Positions 46,476 to 55,312 of a stretch of 64,000 nucleotides of DNA are shown one piece after another. Source of the DNA: Novosphingobium sp. BW1 (GTDB lineage Bacteria > Pseudomonadota > Alphaproteobacteria > Sphingomonadales > Sphingomonadaceae). Location: positions 186,001 to 250,000 of the forward strand of contig NZ_VIRF01000078.1 in the NCBI RefSeq assembly GCF_008107685.1. The letters are read 5' to 3'. The position numbers were made by a program, and so were the translations under genes. The stretch's first letter is position 1. Each line of letters begins with the position of its first letter. A model generated the notes under the pieces. It did no database searches and was not told the origin of the DNA. It saw nothing but the letters and a program-made list of their open reading frames with translations.

Positions 46476-47124
46476 CCGGGGTCATACCCTCGGCGATGGC
46501 CTTGGTGAACGCGGCCACCGCTTCGGCCTCATCCCCGTTCCAGACCGCGCCCGAAACCGCGATGAAGTCCGCGCCCTTCCGAACCAGATCCACGCAATTC
46601 TCGGGCGTGACGCCCCCTATGGCGACACACGGAATCTCGAAGATGGCTTGCCACCATTCGAGCAGGTCCGTGCCCGCGACGTGCTTGGTCTCCTTCGTGG
46701 TCGTCGGAAAATAAGCCCCGAAGGCGACGTAATCCGCGCCCGCATCGCCTGCTTCCATGGCAAGGTGACGGCTATCGTGGCAGGTCACCCCGATCTGCGC
46801 ATCCATGCCCAGCGCCTTGCGCGCGTCCTCGACGGTGTCGTCGTCCTGGCCCAGATGCACTCCATCGGCCTTGAGGCGCTTGGCGAGGCTGATCGAATCG
46901 TTGACGATGAAGGCCACGCCGCGCGTCGCACAGATCGCCTGCAACGGCTCGGCCAGGCGCACTGCCTCGTGCTGGTCGATATCCTTCACGCGAAACTGGA
47001 AAGCCGCGACATCTCCCGCGTCGAGCGCACGCTCCAGGCGCTGGGGAAAGTCGCCACCCACCTCCAGCGGCGAAATCAGGTAGAGCTGCGTGGGTTCGCG
47101 TTCGATATCGGTGTTGTCGGTCAT
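46471..47124 (-). CDS. thiE: Thiamine phosphate synthase
   Basis: Joins HMP-PP and HET-P to thiamine phosphate. TIM-barrel with FQFRVKDID, FIVNDSISLAKRLKADGVHL, GVTCHDSRHL and VAIGGVTPENC; 217 aa. It follows fba on the - strand after 142 bp with no riboswitch-like pairing seen. thiL, the next step, is at 24.1 kb. Confidence 0.93.
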   Translation of the reverse strand: MTDNTDIEREPTQLYLISPLEVGGDFPQRLERALDAGDVAAFQFRVKDIDQHEAVRLAEPLQAICATRGVAFIVNDSISLAKRLKADGVHLGQDDDTVEDARKALGMDAQIGVTCHDSRHLAMEAGDAGADYVAFGAYFPTTTKETKHVAGTDLLEWWQAIFEIPCVAIGGVTPENCVDLVRKGADFIAVSGAVWNGDEAEAVAAFTKAIAEGMTPA

Positions 47125-47266
47125 GGCCTGTCCCTTAGAAAAATCCGCTCGCCAAGGGAAGCCGCCTCACAACGTGGGAGGCAAAGTGAAACGAAACGGG
47201 GCGCCACCCCAGAGGAAAGCGCCCCGCACATTGCGTCATGGCGCGACCGGCACGCCGAGACGGCGA

Positions 47267-48178
47267 TCAGGCTGCAGCAGCCGCCGCGACTTTCTGGGTC
47301 GAGCCCGTGTAGATCGCATCGATCGCCTCGCCAAGGGCGGCGTCGAATTCATCGTCGCTCATCTGTGCGCGTAGCTCGGACAGGAGCGCGCGGCTAAAGC
47401 TGGCGATGATGCCCTTGTTCTTGGCCAGTTCGACACAGGCCTCATCGCGTGAGAAACCGCCCGAAAGCGCTACTACGCGCAGTACCTTGGGGTGATCGAC
47501 AAGCGCATCGAACGTGCCCGGCACGACCGGGAGCGAGAGCTTGAGCATGACCTTCTGGCCCTCGGGCAGCGCGTCGAGGTTCTTGACGATTTCTGCGCAC
47601 AGGATCGTGTCACACTGGGCGCGCGTCTCGCTCTTGATGTTCACCTCAGGCTCGATGATCGGCATCATGCCGTGTGAGATGACCTGTGCACCGATCTCGA
47701 ACTGCTGCTCAACAACCGCAGCGATACCTTCGGCATTGGCCGAATGGATCACCGAGCGCTCCTTCGTGCCGAAGACGCCCAGCGCCTTGGAACGTTCAAG
47801 CAACGCATCGAGCGTGGGCATCGGCTTCATCAGCTGCACGCCGTTGGCTTCGTCCTCAAGGCCCTTGTCGATCTTGATGAAGGGCACAATGCCCTTGGCA
47901 ATCAGCGCGGACGGGGTCGGCACGCCACCCACGGTGCCATCCATCGTGCGTTCGAACAGGATCGCCCCGATAACCTTCTCGCCGGTGAACACCGGCGAGG
48001 AGATGATGCGGCTGCGCATCTCGTGGATGAGGCCGAACATCTCTTCTTCCGAGCCCCAGGCATCGTCCTCGATGCCATAGCCCTTTAGCGCCTTGGGGGT
48101 AGACCCGCCACTCTGGTCGAGCGCGGCAATGAAACCGTCACCATCGGCTATTTTGGCCGTCATTTCCGAAACTTGCAT
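47267..48178 (-). CDS. fba: Fructose-bisphosphate aldolase, class I
   Basis: Cleaves fructose-1,6-bisphosphate via a Schiff base; no metal. ALDQSGGSTPKALKGYG, ILFERTMDG and the lysine region VMLKLSLP fit class I. ATG 48178 sits 4 nt after GAGGAGGAG, giving 303 aa. It lies 265 bp downstream of pgk, and an inverted repeat at 48264-48280 in that space suggests its own promoter. Confidence 0.93.
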   Translation of the reverse strand: MQVSEMTAKIADGDGFIAALDQSGGSTPKALKGYGIEDDAWGSEEEMFGLIHEMRSRIISSPVFTGEKVIGAILFERTMDGTVGGVPTPSALIAKGIVPFIKIDKGLEDEANGVQLMKPMPTLDALLERSKALGVFGTKERSVIHSANAEGIAAVVEQQFEIGAQVISHGMMPIIEPEVNIKSETRAQCDTILCAEIVKNLDALPEGQKVMLKLSLPVVPGTFDALVDHPKVLRVVALSGGFSRDEACVELAKNKGIIASFSRALLSELRAQMSDDEFDAALGEAIDAIYTGSTQKVAAAAAA

Positions 48179-48263
48179 AAAACTCCTCCTCAAGTCATGC
48201 GTCGTGTGGATGGCAGGCTAGAGCCCGTCCAAGAAATTCGCAACTGCGGCAAAGGTGCCATGA

Positions 48264-48280
48264 TGTATCTTGAGGATACA
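48264..48280. promoter_or_regulatory. Inverted repeat TGTATC-N5-GATACA upstream of fba
   Basis: Perfect 6-bp arms (48264-48269 and 48275-48280) lie 86 bp upstream of the fba start in an AT-rich patch of an otherwise GC-rich space. Likely operator or promoter element; regulator unknown. Confidence 0.4.
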
Positions 48281-48443
48281 ATAATTCCGAACCAGACCAG
48301 ATAGGCCTGGCGGCCAGTGAATGGCCCGTGTGCCGGAGCGGGATGTCCGAACCACGCCTCCTCGTGGATCCGGTCAGCCTCGTTCCGTGCCCTTGCTGCA
48401 GCGCAGTATAGTGGGCCGCCATATGTCCAGCGGCCCGATCTGC

Positions 48444-49643
48444 TCAGGCCGAGAGTGCCGCGACGCCCGGCAGTTCTTTGCCTTCCATCCATTCCAGGAA
48501 AGCGCCGCCCGCAGTCGAGATGTACGAGAAATCCTCGGCCACCCCGGCGTGGTTCAAAGCCGAAACGGTGTCTCCACCGCCAGCGACCGAAGTCAGCGTA
48601 CCCTCGATGGTGAGCGCTGCGGCCGTGCGGGCCAGCGAGACGGTCGCAGCATCGAAGGGCTCCATCTCGAAAGCGCCAAGCGGGCCGTTCCAGACCAGCG
48701 TGCGGCAGGTCTTGAGCGCATCGGCCAGAGCCTCGACGGCCAGCGGCCCGGCATCAAGGATCATCTCGTCGCCTGCAACTTCGTGCACGTTGCAGGTACG
48801 CAGCGATTCCGGGTTGGCCGCAAATTCCTTGGAGACCACGACCTCGTACGGCAGGTGCACGGTGCACCCGCTGGCTTCGGCGTTGGCGAGGATGTCTATG
48901 GCAGTGTCCAACAAGTTATGTTCACACAGCGACTTGCCCACGTCCACCCCCTTCGCGGCGAGGAAGGTGTTGGCCATGCCGCCGCCGATCATCAGGTGAT
49001 CGACCTGAGTGACAAGATGCTTGAGCACGTCAAGCTTGGACGAGACCTTCGCGCCGCCGACGAGAGCCGCCACCGGCTTCACCGGCGCGCCCAACGCCTT
49101 GTCGAGCGCTTCGAGTTCGGCCTGCATCGAACGGCCCGCGTAAGCGGGAAGCACATGGGCAAGACCTTCGGTGGTGGCGTGCGCGCGGTGCGCGGCCGAG
49201 AAGGCATCGTTCACGTAGAAATCGGCATTGGCCGCAATCGCCGCGGCCAGTTCGGGATCGTTCTTTTCCTCGCCTTTCCAGAAGCGGGTGTTCTCGAGGA
49301 TGGCGACATCGCCGCCCTTGAGGATGCCCACCGTCTGCGCGACGACGTCGCCGGCAATCTCGGGCACGAACATCACTTCCTTGCCCAGCACCTTTTCGAC
49401 CGCGCCTACGACCATCGAGAGCGACATCTGCGAGTGGCGCTCGCCCTTGGGGCGGCCGAAGTGGGCGAGCAGAAGGACCTTTGCGCCCCTGGCGCACAGG
49501 TCGGTGATGGTGGGCACCGCAGCCCGGATGCGGGTAATGTCGGTCACGAGGCCATCCTGCATCGGCAGGTTAAGGTCCACGCGCACCAGCGCGACCTTCC
49601 CGGCTACATCGCCAAGGTCATCCAAAGTCTTGAAAGCGCTCAT
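48444..49643 (-). CDS. pgk: Phosphoglycerate kinase
   Basis: Transfers phosphate between 1,3-bisphosphoglycerate and ADP. N-terminal [28 protein letters not shown], and C-terminal [10 protein letters not shown] and [16 protein letters not shown] match; 399 aa. It overlaps the MOSC gene by 4 nt (ATGA), so the two are co-translated. Confidence 0.97.
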   Translation of the reverse strand: MSAFKTLDDLGDVAGKVALVRVDLNLPMQDGLVTDITRIRAAVPTITDLCARGAKVLLLAHFGRPKGERHSQMSLSMVVGAVEKVLGKEVMFVPEIAGDVVAQTVGILKGGDVAILENTRFWKGEEKNDPELAAAIAANADFYVNDAFSAAHRAHATTEGLAHVLPAYAGRSMQAELEALDKALGAPVKPVAALVGGAKVSSKLDVLKHLVTQVDHLMIGGGMANTFLAAKGVDVGKSLCEHNLLDTAIDILANAEASGCTVHLPYEVVVSKEFAANPESLRTCNVHEVAGDEMILDAGPLAVEALADALKTCRTLVWNGPLGAFEMEPFDAATVSLARTAAALTIEGTLTSVAGGGDTVSALNHAGVAEDFSYISTAGGAFLEWMEGKELPGVAALSA

Positions 49644-50116
49644 CTAACTATCCTCACCTCGTCACCGACGGAGACGGGTCCGTCGCGTATGACCCGGCCC
49701 AGCACACCGCCGCGCCAATCCGACGTCAGCGCGGCCATGAGCCCGGGCGCGATCTCATCCATGCGGGTGCATGGATCGCATTCCATGGTTGTCTCGATCT
49801 GGCAGGTCGGACCGACCGCGAGCACGCCGCCCGCTTCACGCGGGAGACGCAAGCCCGACACGCACAGGTTCGCCCGGCGCGCATACCAGGGCAGTTCCAT
49901 GCCCGGCATTAGCCCCAAGTCGACCATCGCCGCCTGCCAGCTTTCGGCCTCGATCAGCGCCACCTGACGGCGCGGGATCGTGCCCTCACGTGCAACGCCG
50001 CGGGAATCCCCCTGGATTCCCGCGGCGATTGTCACTTCGGCCCGCGGCACGGTCTCCATGAGCGCACGCGAACGCGTTCGCCGCGCAATGCCCTGGAGCG
50101 TGCCGTGCGCCGACAT
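49640..50116 (-). CDS. MOSC domain-containing protein
   Basis: Small (158 aa) molybdenum-cofactor sulfurase C-terminal-like protein: [29 protein letters not shown] and [14 protein letters not shown] (with the conserved cysteine) identify the domain. Such proteins are thought to carry or transfer sulfur. ATG 50116 lies 5 nt behind the gap stop; the longer frame to 50194 is antisense-like inside gap. It sits between gap and pgk. Confidence 0.88.
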   Translation of the reverse strand: MSAHGTLQGIARRTRSRALMETVPRAEVTIAAGIQGDSRGVAREGTIPRRQVALIEAESWQAAMVDLGLMPGMELPWYARRANLCVSGLRLPREAGGVLAVGPTCQIETTMECDPCTRMDEIAPGLMAALTSDWRGGVLGRVIRDGPVSVGDEVRIVR

Positions 50117-50121
50117 CACGT

Positions 50122-51129
50122 TCAGAGGAACTTCGCCATCGCTCCTGCGGTGTCGAGCATACGGTTCGAGAAGCCCCACTCGTTGTCGTACCACGACACG
50201 ACGCGCACGAACTTGCCTTCCATGACCGCCGTCTCCAGGCTGTCGACGGTCGACGAAGCCGGGTAGTGGTTGAAGTCCGAGGAGACGAGCGGCTGATCGG
50301 TGAAGTCAAGAACGCCCTTCATCGGGCCTTCGGCAGCAGCTTTGAGCGCGGCGTTGATCTCTTCGACCGTGGTGTCCTTCTGGGGCACGAAGCAAAGGTC
50401 GACGAGGCTGACGTTCGGGGTCGGCACACGCACCGACGAACCGTCGAGCTTGCCCTTTAGTTCGGGCAGGACGAGACCGACCGCGCGGGCCGCGCCGGTG
50501 GTGGTCGGGATCATGTTGGCCGCACCGGCACGGGCGCGGCGCAGATCCTTGTGCATCTGGTCGAGCATGCGCTGATCGTTGGTGTACGAGTGGATCGTGG
50601 TCATGAAGCCACGCTCAATACCGACGGTGTCGTTCAGCACCTTGGCGACGGGCGCCAGGCAGTTTGTGGTGCACGAGGCGTTCGACACGACGATGTGGTC
50701 GGCCGTCAGCGTTTCGTGGTTCACACCGAAGACGACGGTGTTGTCGACGCCCGTCGCGGGAGCCGAGATCAGCACGCGCTTGGCACCGGCGTCGAGGTGG
50801 GGCTGCGAGGCCTCCTTCGACTGGAAGATGCCGGTGCACTCGAGCACGATGTCGATGCCCTGTGCCGCGTGCGGCAGGTCACCCGGGTTACGCTCGGCGG
50901 TCACGGCAATTTCCTTGCCGTTGACGATGATCTTGCCTTCGCCGGCCTCGACCGTGCCCGGGAAACGCCCGTGCGTGGTGTCAAAGCCAAAGAGGAGAGC
51001 GTTCGACTTGGTGTCGGCCAGGTCGTTGATCGAGACCAGTTCCAGACCGCAGTCGGGACGTTCGAGAATAGCGCGGGCCACAAGACGCCCGATACGTCCG
51101 AAACCGTTGATCGCAACCTTGGTCGCCAT
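50122..51129 (-). CDS. gap: Glyceraldehyde-3-phosphate dehydrogenase
   Basis: NAD-binding [19 protein letters not shown], the active-site [17 protein letters not shown], and [14 protein letters not shown]; 335 aa. ATG 51129 follows AAGGAGGAG; the TTG two codons earlier belongs to the ribosome binding region. Fifteen nt behind tkt. Confidence 0.98.
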   Translation of the reverse strand: MATKVAINGFGRIGRLVARAILERPDCGLELVSINDLADTKSNALLFGFDTTHGRFPGTVEAGEGKIIVNGKEIAVTAERNPGDLPHAAQGIDIVLECTGIFQSKEASQPHLDAGAKRVLISAPATGVDNTVVFGVNHETLTADHIVVSNASCTTNCLAPVAKVLNDTVGIERGFMTTIHSYTNDQRMLDQMHKDLRRARAGAANMIPTTTGAARAVGLVLPELKGKLDGSSVRVPTPNVSLVDLCFVPQKDTTVEEINAALKAAAEGPMKGVLDFTDQPLVSSDFNHYPASSTVDSLETAVMEGKFVRVVSWYDNEWGFSNRMLDTAGAMAKFL

Positions 51130-51144
51130 ATTCAAATCTCCTCC

Positions 51145-53133
51145 TTAGACGCTAAGCTTTTCGAGGACCTTGGGAACGATCGAAGCGGCCGAGAAGCCGA
51201 AGCGAGCGAACAGATCCTTGGCCGGGGCCGACGCGCCGAAACGGTCCAGACCGATATTGAGGCCGCCATTGCGGCTTGTCGCGGTGTAGCGCTCCCAACC
51301 CATCGTCGTGCCGGCCTCGATCGAGACCTTGAGGATCGAGGGATCATGGGGCAGCACTTCGTGTTTGTAGGCCTCTTCCTGCGTGTCGAAGAGTTCCATG
51401 CACGGCATCGAAACCACGTCCGCGCCGATGCCCTGGGCCTGGAGTTCGTCCCGCACGGTGCAGGCCAGCTCGACTTCCGAACCGCTGGCGATGAGGATGA
51501 CCTTGCGGTCCCCTTCCGCCGCGCGCAGCGTGTAGGCGCCGCGTGCCGAAAGCATTTCGCCCGACGTGCGCAGCTGCGGCAGGTTCTGGCGGGTCAGCGC
51601 GAGGACCGAGGGGGTTTCCTGGGTCTGCAGCGCAATGTTCCAACACTCGGCCGTCTCGATCACGTCGGCAGGACGGAAGACGTTGAGGTTGGGGATCAGG
51701 CGCAGCGACATGACCTGCTCCACCGGCTGGTGGGTCGGGCCGTCTTCGCCAAGGCCGATGCTGTCATGGGTCAGCACATAGATCGCGCGGACCTGCTGCA
51801 GGGCCGAGAGACGGATCGCGTTGCGGCAGTAGTCCGAGAAGATCAGGAACGTGCCGCCGTAGGGGATCACGCCGCCGTGCAGCGCCATGCCGTTCATCGC
51901 CGCAGCCATGCCGAACTCGCGGATGCCGTAGTAGACATAGCGACCGGCGTAGTTCTCGGCCGTGAACGGGTCCTGGCACTTGGCCTTGGTGTTGTTCGAG
52001 CCGGTAAGGTCGGCCGAACCGCCGATCATCTCGGGCAGCGCCGGAGCGAGCACGTTGAGGCAGTTTTCCGAGGCCTTGCGGGTGGCGATATTGGCATCGC
52101 CTTCCAGCCAGCCGGCAAAGGTCTTGGCAACCTCGTCGGTGTCGGGCAGGTCGCCGGCCATGCGGCGGCTGAACTCGCCCGCTTCCGGGTGCGAGACCTT
52201 GCGCGCTTCCCAAGCTTCGCGCGCTTCGGCGCCCTTATCACCGAGCGAACGCCAGTCGGCGAGGATGTCCTCGGGGATCACGAAAGGTTCCGCGCTCCAG
52301 CCCAGGACTTCGCGCGCCGCGACGATTTCATCTGCCCCCAGCGGCGAGCCGTGGACACCCGAGCCGCCCTGCTTGTTGGGTGCGCCCTTGCCGATGACCG
52401 TCTTGCAGGCAACGAGCGAGGGCTTGTCCGAAGCCGCCGCTTCCGCGAGCGCACGCTCGATATCGGCGAAATCATGGCCGTCGCACGAGAAGACGTCCCA
52501 ACCCGAAGCGCGATAGCGTGCGGGAATGTCTTCCGAGGTCGACAGGCCGGTCTTGCCATCGATGGTGATGTCGTTGTCGTCCCACAGGACCTTGAGCTTA
52601 CCTAGGCCCAGCGTACCGGCAAGGCCGATCGCCTCGTGGTTGATGCCTTCCATGAGGCAGCCGTCGCCCGCGATCACCCAGGTGTTGTGGTCAACGAGGT
52701 CATCGCCGAAGGTCGCGTTGAGCTGACGCTCGGCCATCGCCATGCCGACCGCCATCGCCAGACCCTGGCCCAGCGGCCCCGTGGTGCATTCCACGCCGTC
52801 CAGCAGGAAGTTTTCCGGGTGGCCCGCGCAAGGGCTGCCCATCTGGCGGAAGTTGCGGATATCCTCGATCGTCGGGCTCTCGTAGCCGGTGAGGTACAGC
52901 AGCGAATACATCAGCATCGAGCCGTGCCCTGCCGACAGCACAAAGCGGTCGCGATCGGCCCACTGCGGGTTCTTCGGATCGAACTTGAGGTGCTTGGCGT
53001 AGAGAACGGTGGCAACGTCGGCCATGCCCATCGGCATGCCGGGGTGGCCAGAGTTCGCCGCCTGGACCGCGTCCATGGAAAGCGCGCGAATGGCGTTGGC
53101 CATCGGCGCAAGGCGGGCGGGGGCAAGGGTCAT
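51145..53133 (-). CDS. tkt: Transketolase
   Basis: TPP enzyme of the pentose phosphate pathway. HPGMPMGMADVATVLY, DRFVLSAGHGSML, the TPP motif GDGCLMEGINHEAIGLAG to WDDN, and the pyrimidine domain GIREFGMAAAMNGMALHGG with LGEDGPTHQPVEQ; 662 aa. First gene of the tkt-gap-MOSC-pgk-(fba) run and divergent from the zapA block. Confidence 0.98.
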   Translation of the reverse strand: MTLAPARLAPMANAIRALSMDAVQAANSGHPGMPMGMADVATVLYAKHLKFDPKNPQWADRDRFVLSAGHGSMLMYSLLYLTGYESPTIEDIRNFRQMGSPCAGHPENFLLDGVECTTGPLGQGLAMAVGMAMAERQLNATFGDDLVDHNTWVIAGDGCLMEGINHEAIGLAGTLGLGKLKVLWDDNDITIDGKTGLSTSEDIPARYRASGWDVFSCDGHDFADIERALAEAAASDKPSLVACKTVIGKGAPNKQGGSGVHGSPLGADEIVAAREVLGWSAEPFVIPEDILADWRSLGDKGAEAREAWEARKVSHPEAGEFSRRMAGDLPDTDEVAKTFAGWLEGDANIATRKASENCLNVLAPALPEMIGGSADLTGSNNTKAKCQDPFTAENYAGRYVYYGIREFGMAAAMNGMALHGGVIPYGGTFLIFSDYCRNAIRLSALQQVRAIYVLTHDSIGLGEDGPTHQPVEQVMSLRLIPNLNVFRPADVIETAECWNIALQTQETPSVLALTRQNLPQLRTSGEMLSARGAYTLRAAEGDRKVILIASGSEVELACTVRDELQAQGIGADVVSMPCMELFDTQEEAYKHEVLPHDPSILKVSIEAGTTMGWERYTATSRNGGLNIGLDRFGASAPAKDLFARFGFSAASIVPKVLEKLSV

Positions 53134-53346
53134 CAGACTGGCTCCGGAAAACGGATTATTACACTATGATTCGGACTTGCCGACCCCCTTTAGGGCAGGC
53201 CACACCGTCGTCAAGTTCAGCACCGCGGAAATGCGCCGTCCAGCCCAATCTTGGACATGCGCACAATCGCCCGGCAAAACAGGCTGGCTTGTGAACAAAC
53301 GCGCCAAGACGATTGCGTTCTGCGGCTAGTGCGATAGCGAGACACC

Positions 53347-53574
53347 ATGGAAGAGACAGAAACTGTCCTGCCCGCGCCGTCCGCCGAGACGGGCGAGGCC
53401 CCCGACGCCTCCCCCCTTGCCCGGATCGAAGCCGCCCTTGCCCGCATTGAGAGTGCCTGCGCGCACCGCCTGCGCGCCGAGGACGCCCTCATCCAGCGTC
53501 ACGGCGCGCTCCGCACCCGCGTCGAGGAGACGCTGGGCGAGCTCGACACTCTGATCGAAGGGAGCGCACCATGA
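53347..53574 (+). CDS. Small coiled-coil protein upstream of zapA
   Basis: 75 residues, acidic, with a heptad-like helix (LARIEAALARIESACAHRL and VEETLGELDTLIEG). No named family recognised. Its stop overlaps the zapA start by 4 nt (ATGA), so it is likely co-translated and may act in cell division. Confidence 0.75.
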   Translation: MEETETVLPAPSAETGEAPDASPLARIEAALARIESACAHRLRAEDALIQRHGALRTRVEETLGELDTLIEGSAP

Positions 53575-53921
53575 ACAACGTCGAACTGGTCATCGGCGGA
53601 CGCGACTTCCTCGTTGGCTGTGGTCCGGGTGAGGAAGAGCATGTCCGCGCGCTCGGCAAGGTCATCGCCGACAAGGTCGACGCGGCCAATGCGCGCGGCC
53701 TGTCGGAAGCGCGAATGCTCCTTTTCGCCGCCCTCCTGCTCGCGGACGAGAACGACGAACTGAAGCGTAGCGCTGGCACCGCCGCGCCCTCACCTACGGG
53801 TAGAGAGGCCTCCGCCCCGGATCCAGAAGAGACGGCACGCCTCTCACGGATTGCCGAAAAGATGGAAAAACTTGCCGACCTGCTCGAGACGCCACTTGAG
53901 GATGGAGCAAAGGATCTCTAA
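53571..53921 (+). CDS. zapA: Cell division protein ZapA
   Basis: FtsZ-ring stabiliser. VELVIGGRDFLVGCGPGEEE, LGKVIADKVDAAN and MLLFAALLLADENDEL match the family; 116 aa with a C-terminal coiled coil. The zapA-6S RNA-fau order is conserved in proteobacteria. Confidence 0.92.
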   Translation: MNNVELVIGGRDFLVGCGPGEEEHVRALGKVIADKVDAANARGLSEARMLLFAALLLADENDELKRSAGTAAPSPTGREASAPDPEETARLSRIAEKMEKLADLLETPLEDGAKDL

Positions 53922-53930
53922 TTAGAAGTG

Positions 53931-54096
53931 CGACGGGATCTGCCCGGCACGATCCGTTCGAACATCCCTGAGGCTATAAGCAATCCTAGGGGGCTGTCCC
54001 TACCCGGACCGTGGTCCGACGTATATGGCCCCCACCTGACGTTGAGGCGTCAGAGGAGTTCTAGGAAAACGACCCATGGTGGACCCGTCACCGTTT
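53931..54096 (+). ncRNA. ssrS: 6S RNA
   Basis: Regulatory RNA that binds sigma-70 RNA polymerase. It sits in its classic place between zapA and fau. Visible pairing: outer GACGGG (53932-53937) with CCCGTC (54084-54089); closing CGTT, GAAC and TCC (53955-53967) with GGA, GTTC and AACG (54055-54071); inner GGGGGC (53989-53994) with GCCCCC (54028-54033), capped by GGAC-CGTG-GTCC; and a 3' hairpin CTGACG/CGTCAG (54036-54053). GTTTT follows. Ends are estimates. Confidence 0.85.
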
Positions 54097-54481
54097 TCCC
54101 CCGATCCGATCTGGTCTTTCGCCTGAGGGTCCGCCCGCAACCGTGCGCGGCAACACATCCCACAGGAATCGAAGCCCCCCCGGCAAGGGCCATGGCAACA
54201 GTCGCAGCAAGGGCCACATCCGCGACGACACCTCCAGCGGTTGCCAAGTCACACTCAATCCAATCCGGAAATCCGGATGAGCCTTGAATGCGAGGAAAGC
54301 CTGGAAGCCACCCTGAATGCGGTCGCACAAGGCCGCCGGGTGCGAACAGAAAGCCCGCCAGGAGCATCATGCTTCCACACGCACCACGCCCCTGCCATAC
54401 GACCATTGTTGCAAGGCCCGGCCTGCGCTAGTCCCCTTGGACGCCCTCGCCTCCCGCGAGCGGCGCTCAGGAAGACGTTTG
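54097..54481. other. 385-bp space between 6S RNA and fau with no convincing gene
   Basis: GC-rich sequence with no frame of protein-like composition on the + strand. A - strand frame (54406-54050) starts with a hydrophobic stretch but has a weak start and overlaps the 6S RNA antisense, so I leave it out. The fau ribosome binding site AGGAAG lies at its end. Confidence 0.5.
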
Positions 54482-55078
54482 ATGGTATCCCCTCCCAGCC
54501 TGACCGATACGAAGGCCCTCCTGCGCAGAAAATTCCGAGCAGCGCGCGCCGAACACGTCGCCAGCCTGCCCGAGAACCTGCGCGCCCTGATTCTCAATCG
54601 CCCCCCGGCTCCGGTCAGCGACATAATCCCGGAGGGAGCGACCGTTGGCCTCTATTACCCGCTCGGCCCCGAAGCGCCTTCCCTGGGGTGGGCGCGCTGG
54701 TTTACCGAGAACGACCGCCAGGTTGCACTTCCCCGCTTTGCCGCGCGCAGTGCCCCCATGGAATTTCGCGAATGGGCCAACCCCTTCGACGAGGAGGCAC
54801 TGGAAGAAGGTCCCTACCGCATGCCCCAGCCGACCGGCATGGCCTCCTTTGCGGCCCCGGACATCGTCGTCGTCCCCTTGATAGCGTTCACGCAGGAGGG
54901 CCACCGCCTGGGCCAGGGTGGCGGGCACTATGACCGCTGGCTTGCAGCCAACCCCAACACGAAAGCCATTGGGCTTGCCTGGGACTGCCAACTTGCCGAC
55001 GAACTGCCGGTTGAATCGCACGACCAGCCGCTCAGCGCCGTGGTCACACCCACGCGAATCTATCACGGGGTAGACTGA
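54482..55078 (+). CDS. fau: 5-formyltetrahydrofolate cyclo-ligase
   Basis: Recycles 5-formyl-THF to methenyl-THF with ATP. ALLRRKFRAARAEH at the N-terminus, VPLIAFTQEGHRLGQGGGHY and DRWLA near the end; 198 aa. ATG 54482 lies behind AGGAAG; the frame to 54317 is spurious. Downstream of 6S RNA as in E. coli. Confidence 0.94.
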   Translation: MVSPPSLTDTKALLRRKFRAARAEHVASLPENLRALILNRPPAPVSDIIPEGATVGLYYPLGPEAPSLGWARWFTENDRQVALPRFAARSAPMEFREWANPFDEEALEEGPYRMPQPTGMASFAAPDIVVVPLIAFTQEGHRLGQGGGHYDRWLAANPNTKAIGLAWDCQLADELPVESHDQPLSAVVTPTRIYHGVD

Positions 55079-55081
55079 GAC

Positions 55082-55297
55082 ATGCGCGAAACCCCGACGT
55101 GGCGCATCCCCGTGGGCGTACTGGCGCTGTGCGCAGTCCTGCTCGTCTATGGCATCTTGATCGCGCGCTACGTGCACCCCGTGATCGCGGACTGGCATGC
55201 GCTTCTCCAGCTACCGGTCTACGTCGTCCTCGGTATCGTCTGGATCTTTCCGCTAAAGCGCTATCTGGCGTGGATGGAGACCGGCCGCTGGGGCTGA
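55082..55297 (+). CDS. DUF2842 small membrane protein
   Basis: 71 residues with two transmembrane helices (VGVLALCAVLLVYGILIA and LPVYVVLGIVWIFPL) and the closing WMETGRWG typical of DUF2842. Function unknown; common in alphaproteobacteria. Three nt behind fau, so co-transcribed. Confidence 0.85.
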   Translation: MRETPTWRIPVGVLALCAVLLVYGILIARYVHPVIADWHALLQLPVYVVLGIVWIFPLKRYLAWMETGRWG

Positions 55298-55312
55298 GGC
55301 ACCCGCGCCCGC

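Noticed and set aside
47125..47266. TPP riboswitch before thiE
   Set aside because: I could not find the conserved CTGAGA or the paired pyrophosphate-helix sequence in this space.
54050..54406. - strand 118-codon frame with hydrophobic start
   Set aside because: Weak start, no family resemblance, and it runs antisense into the 6S RNA.
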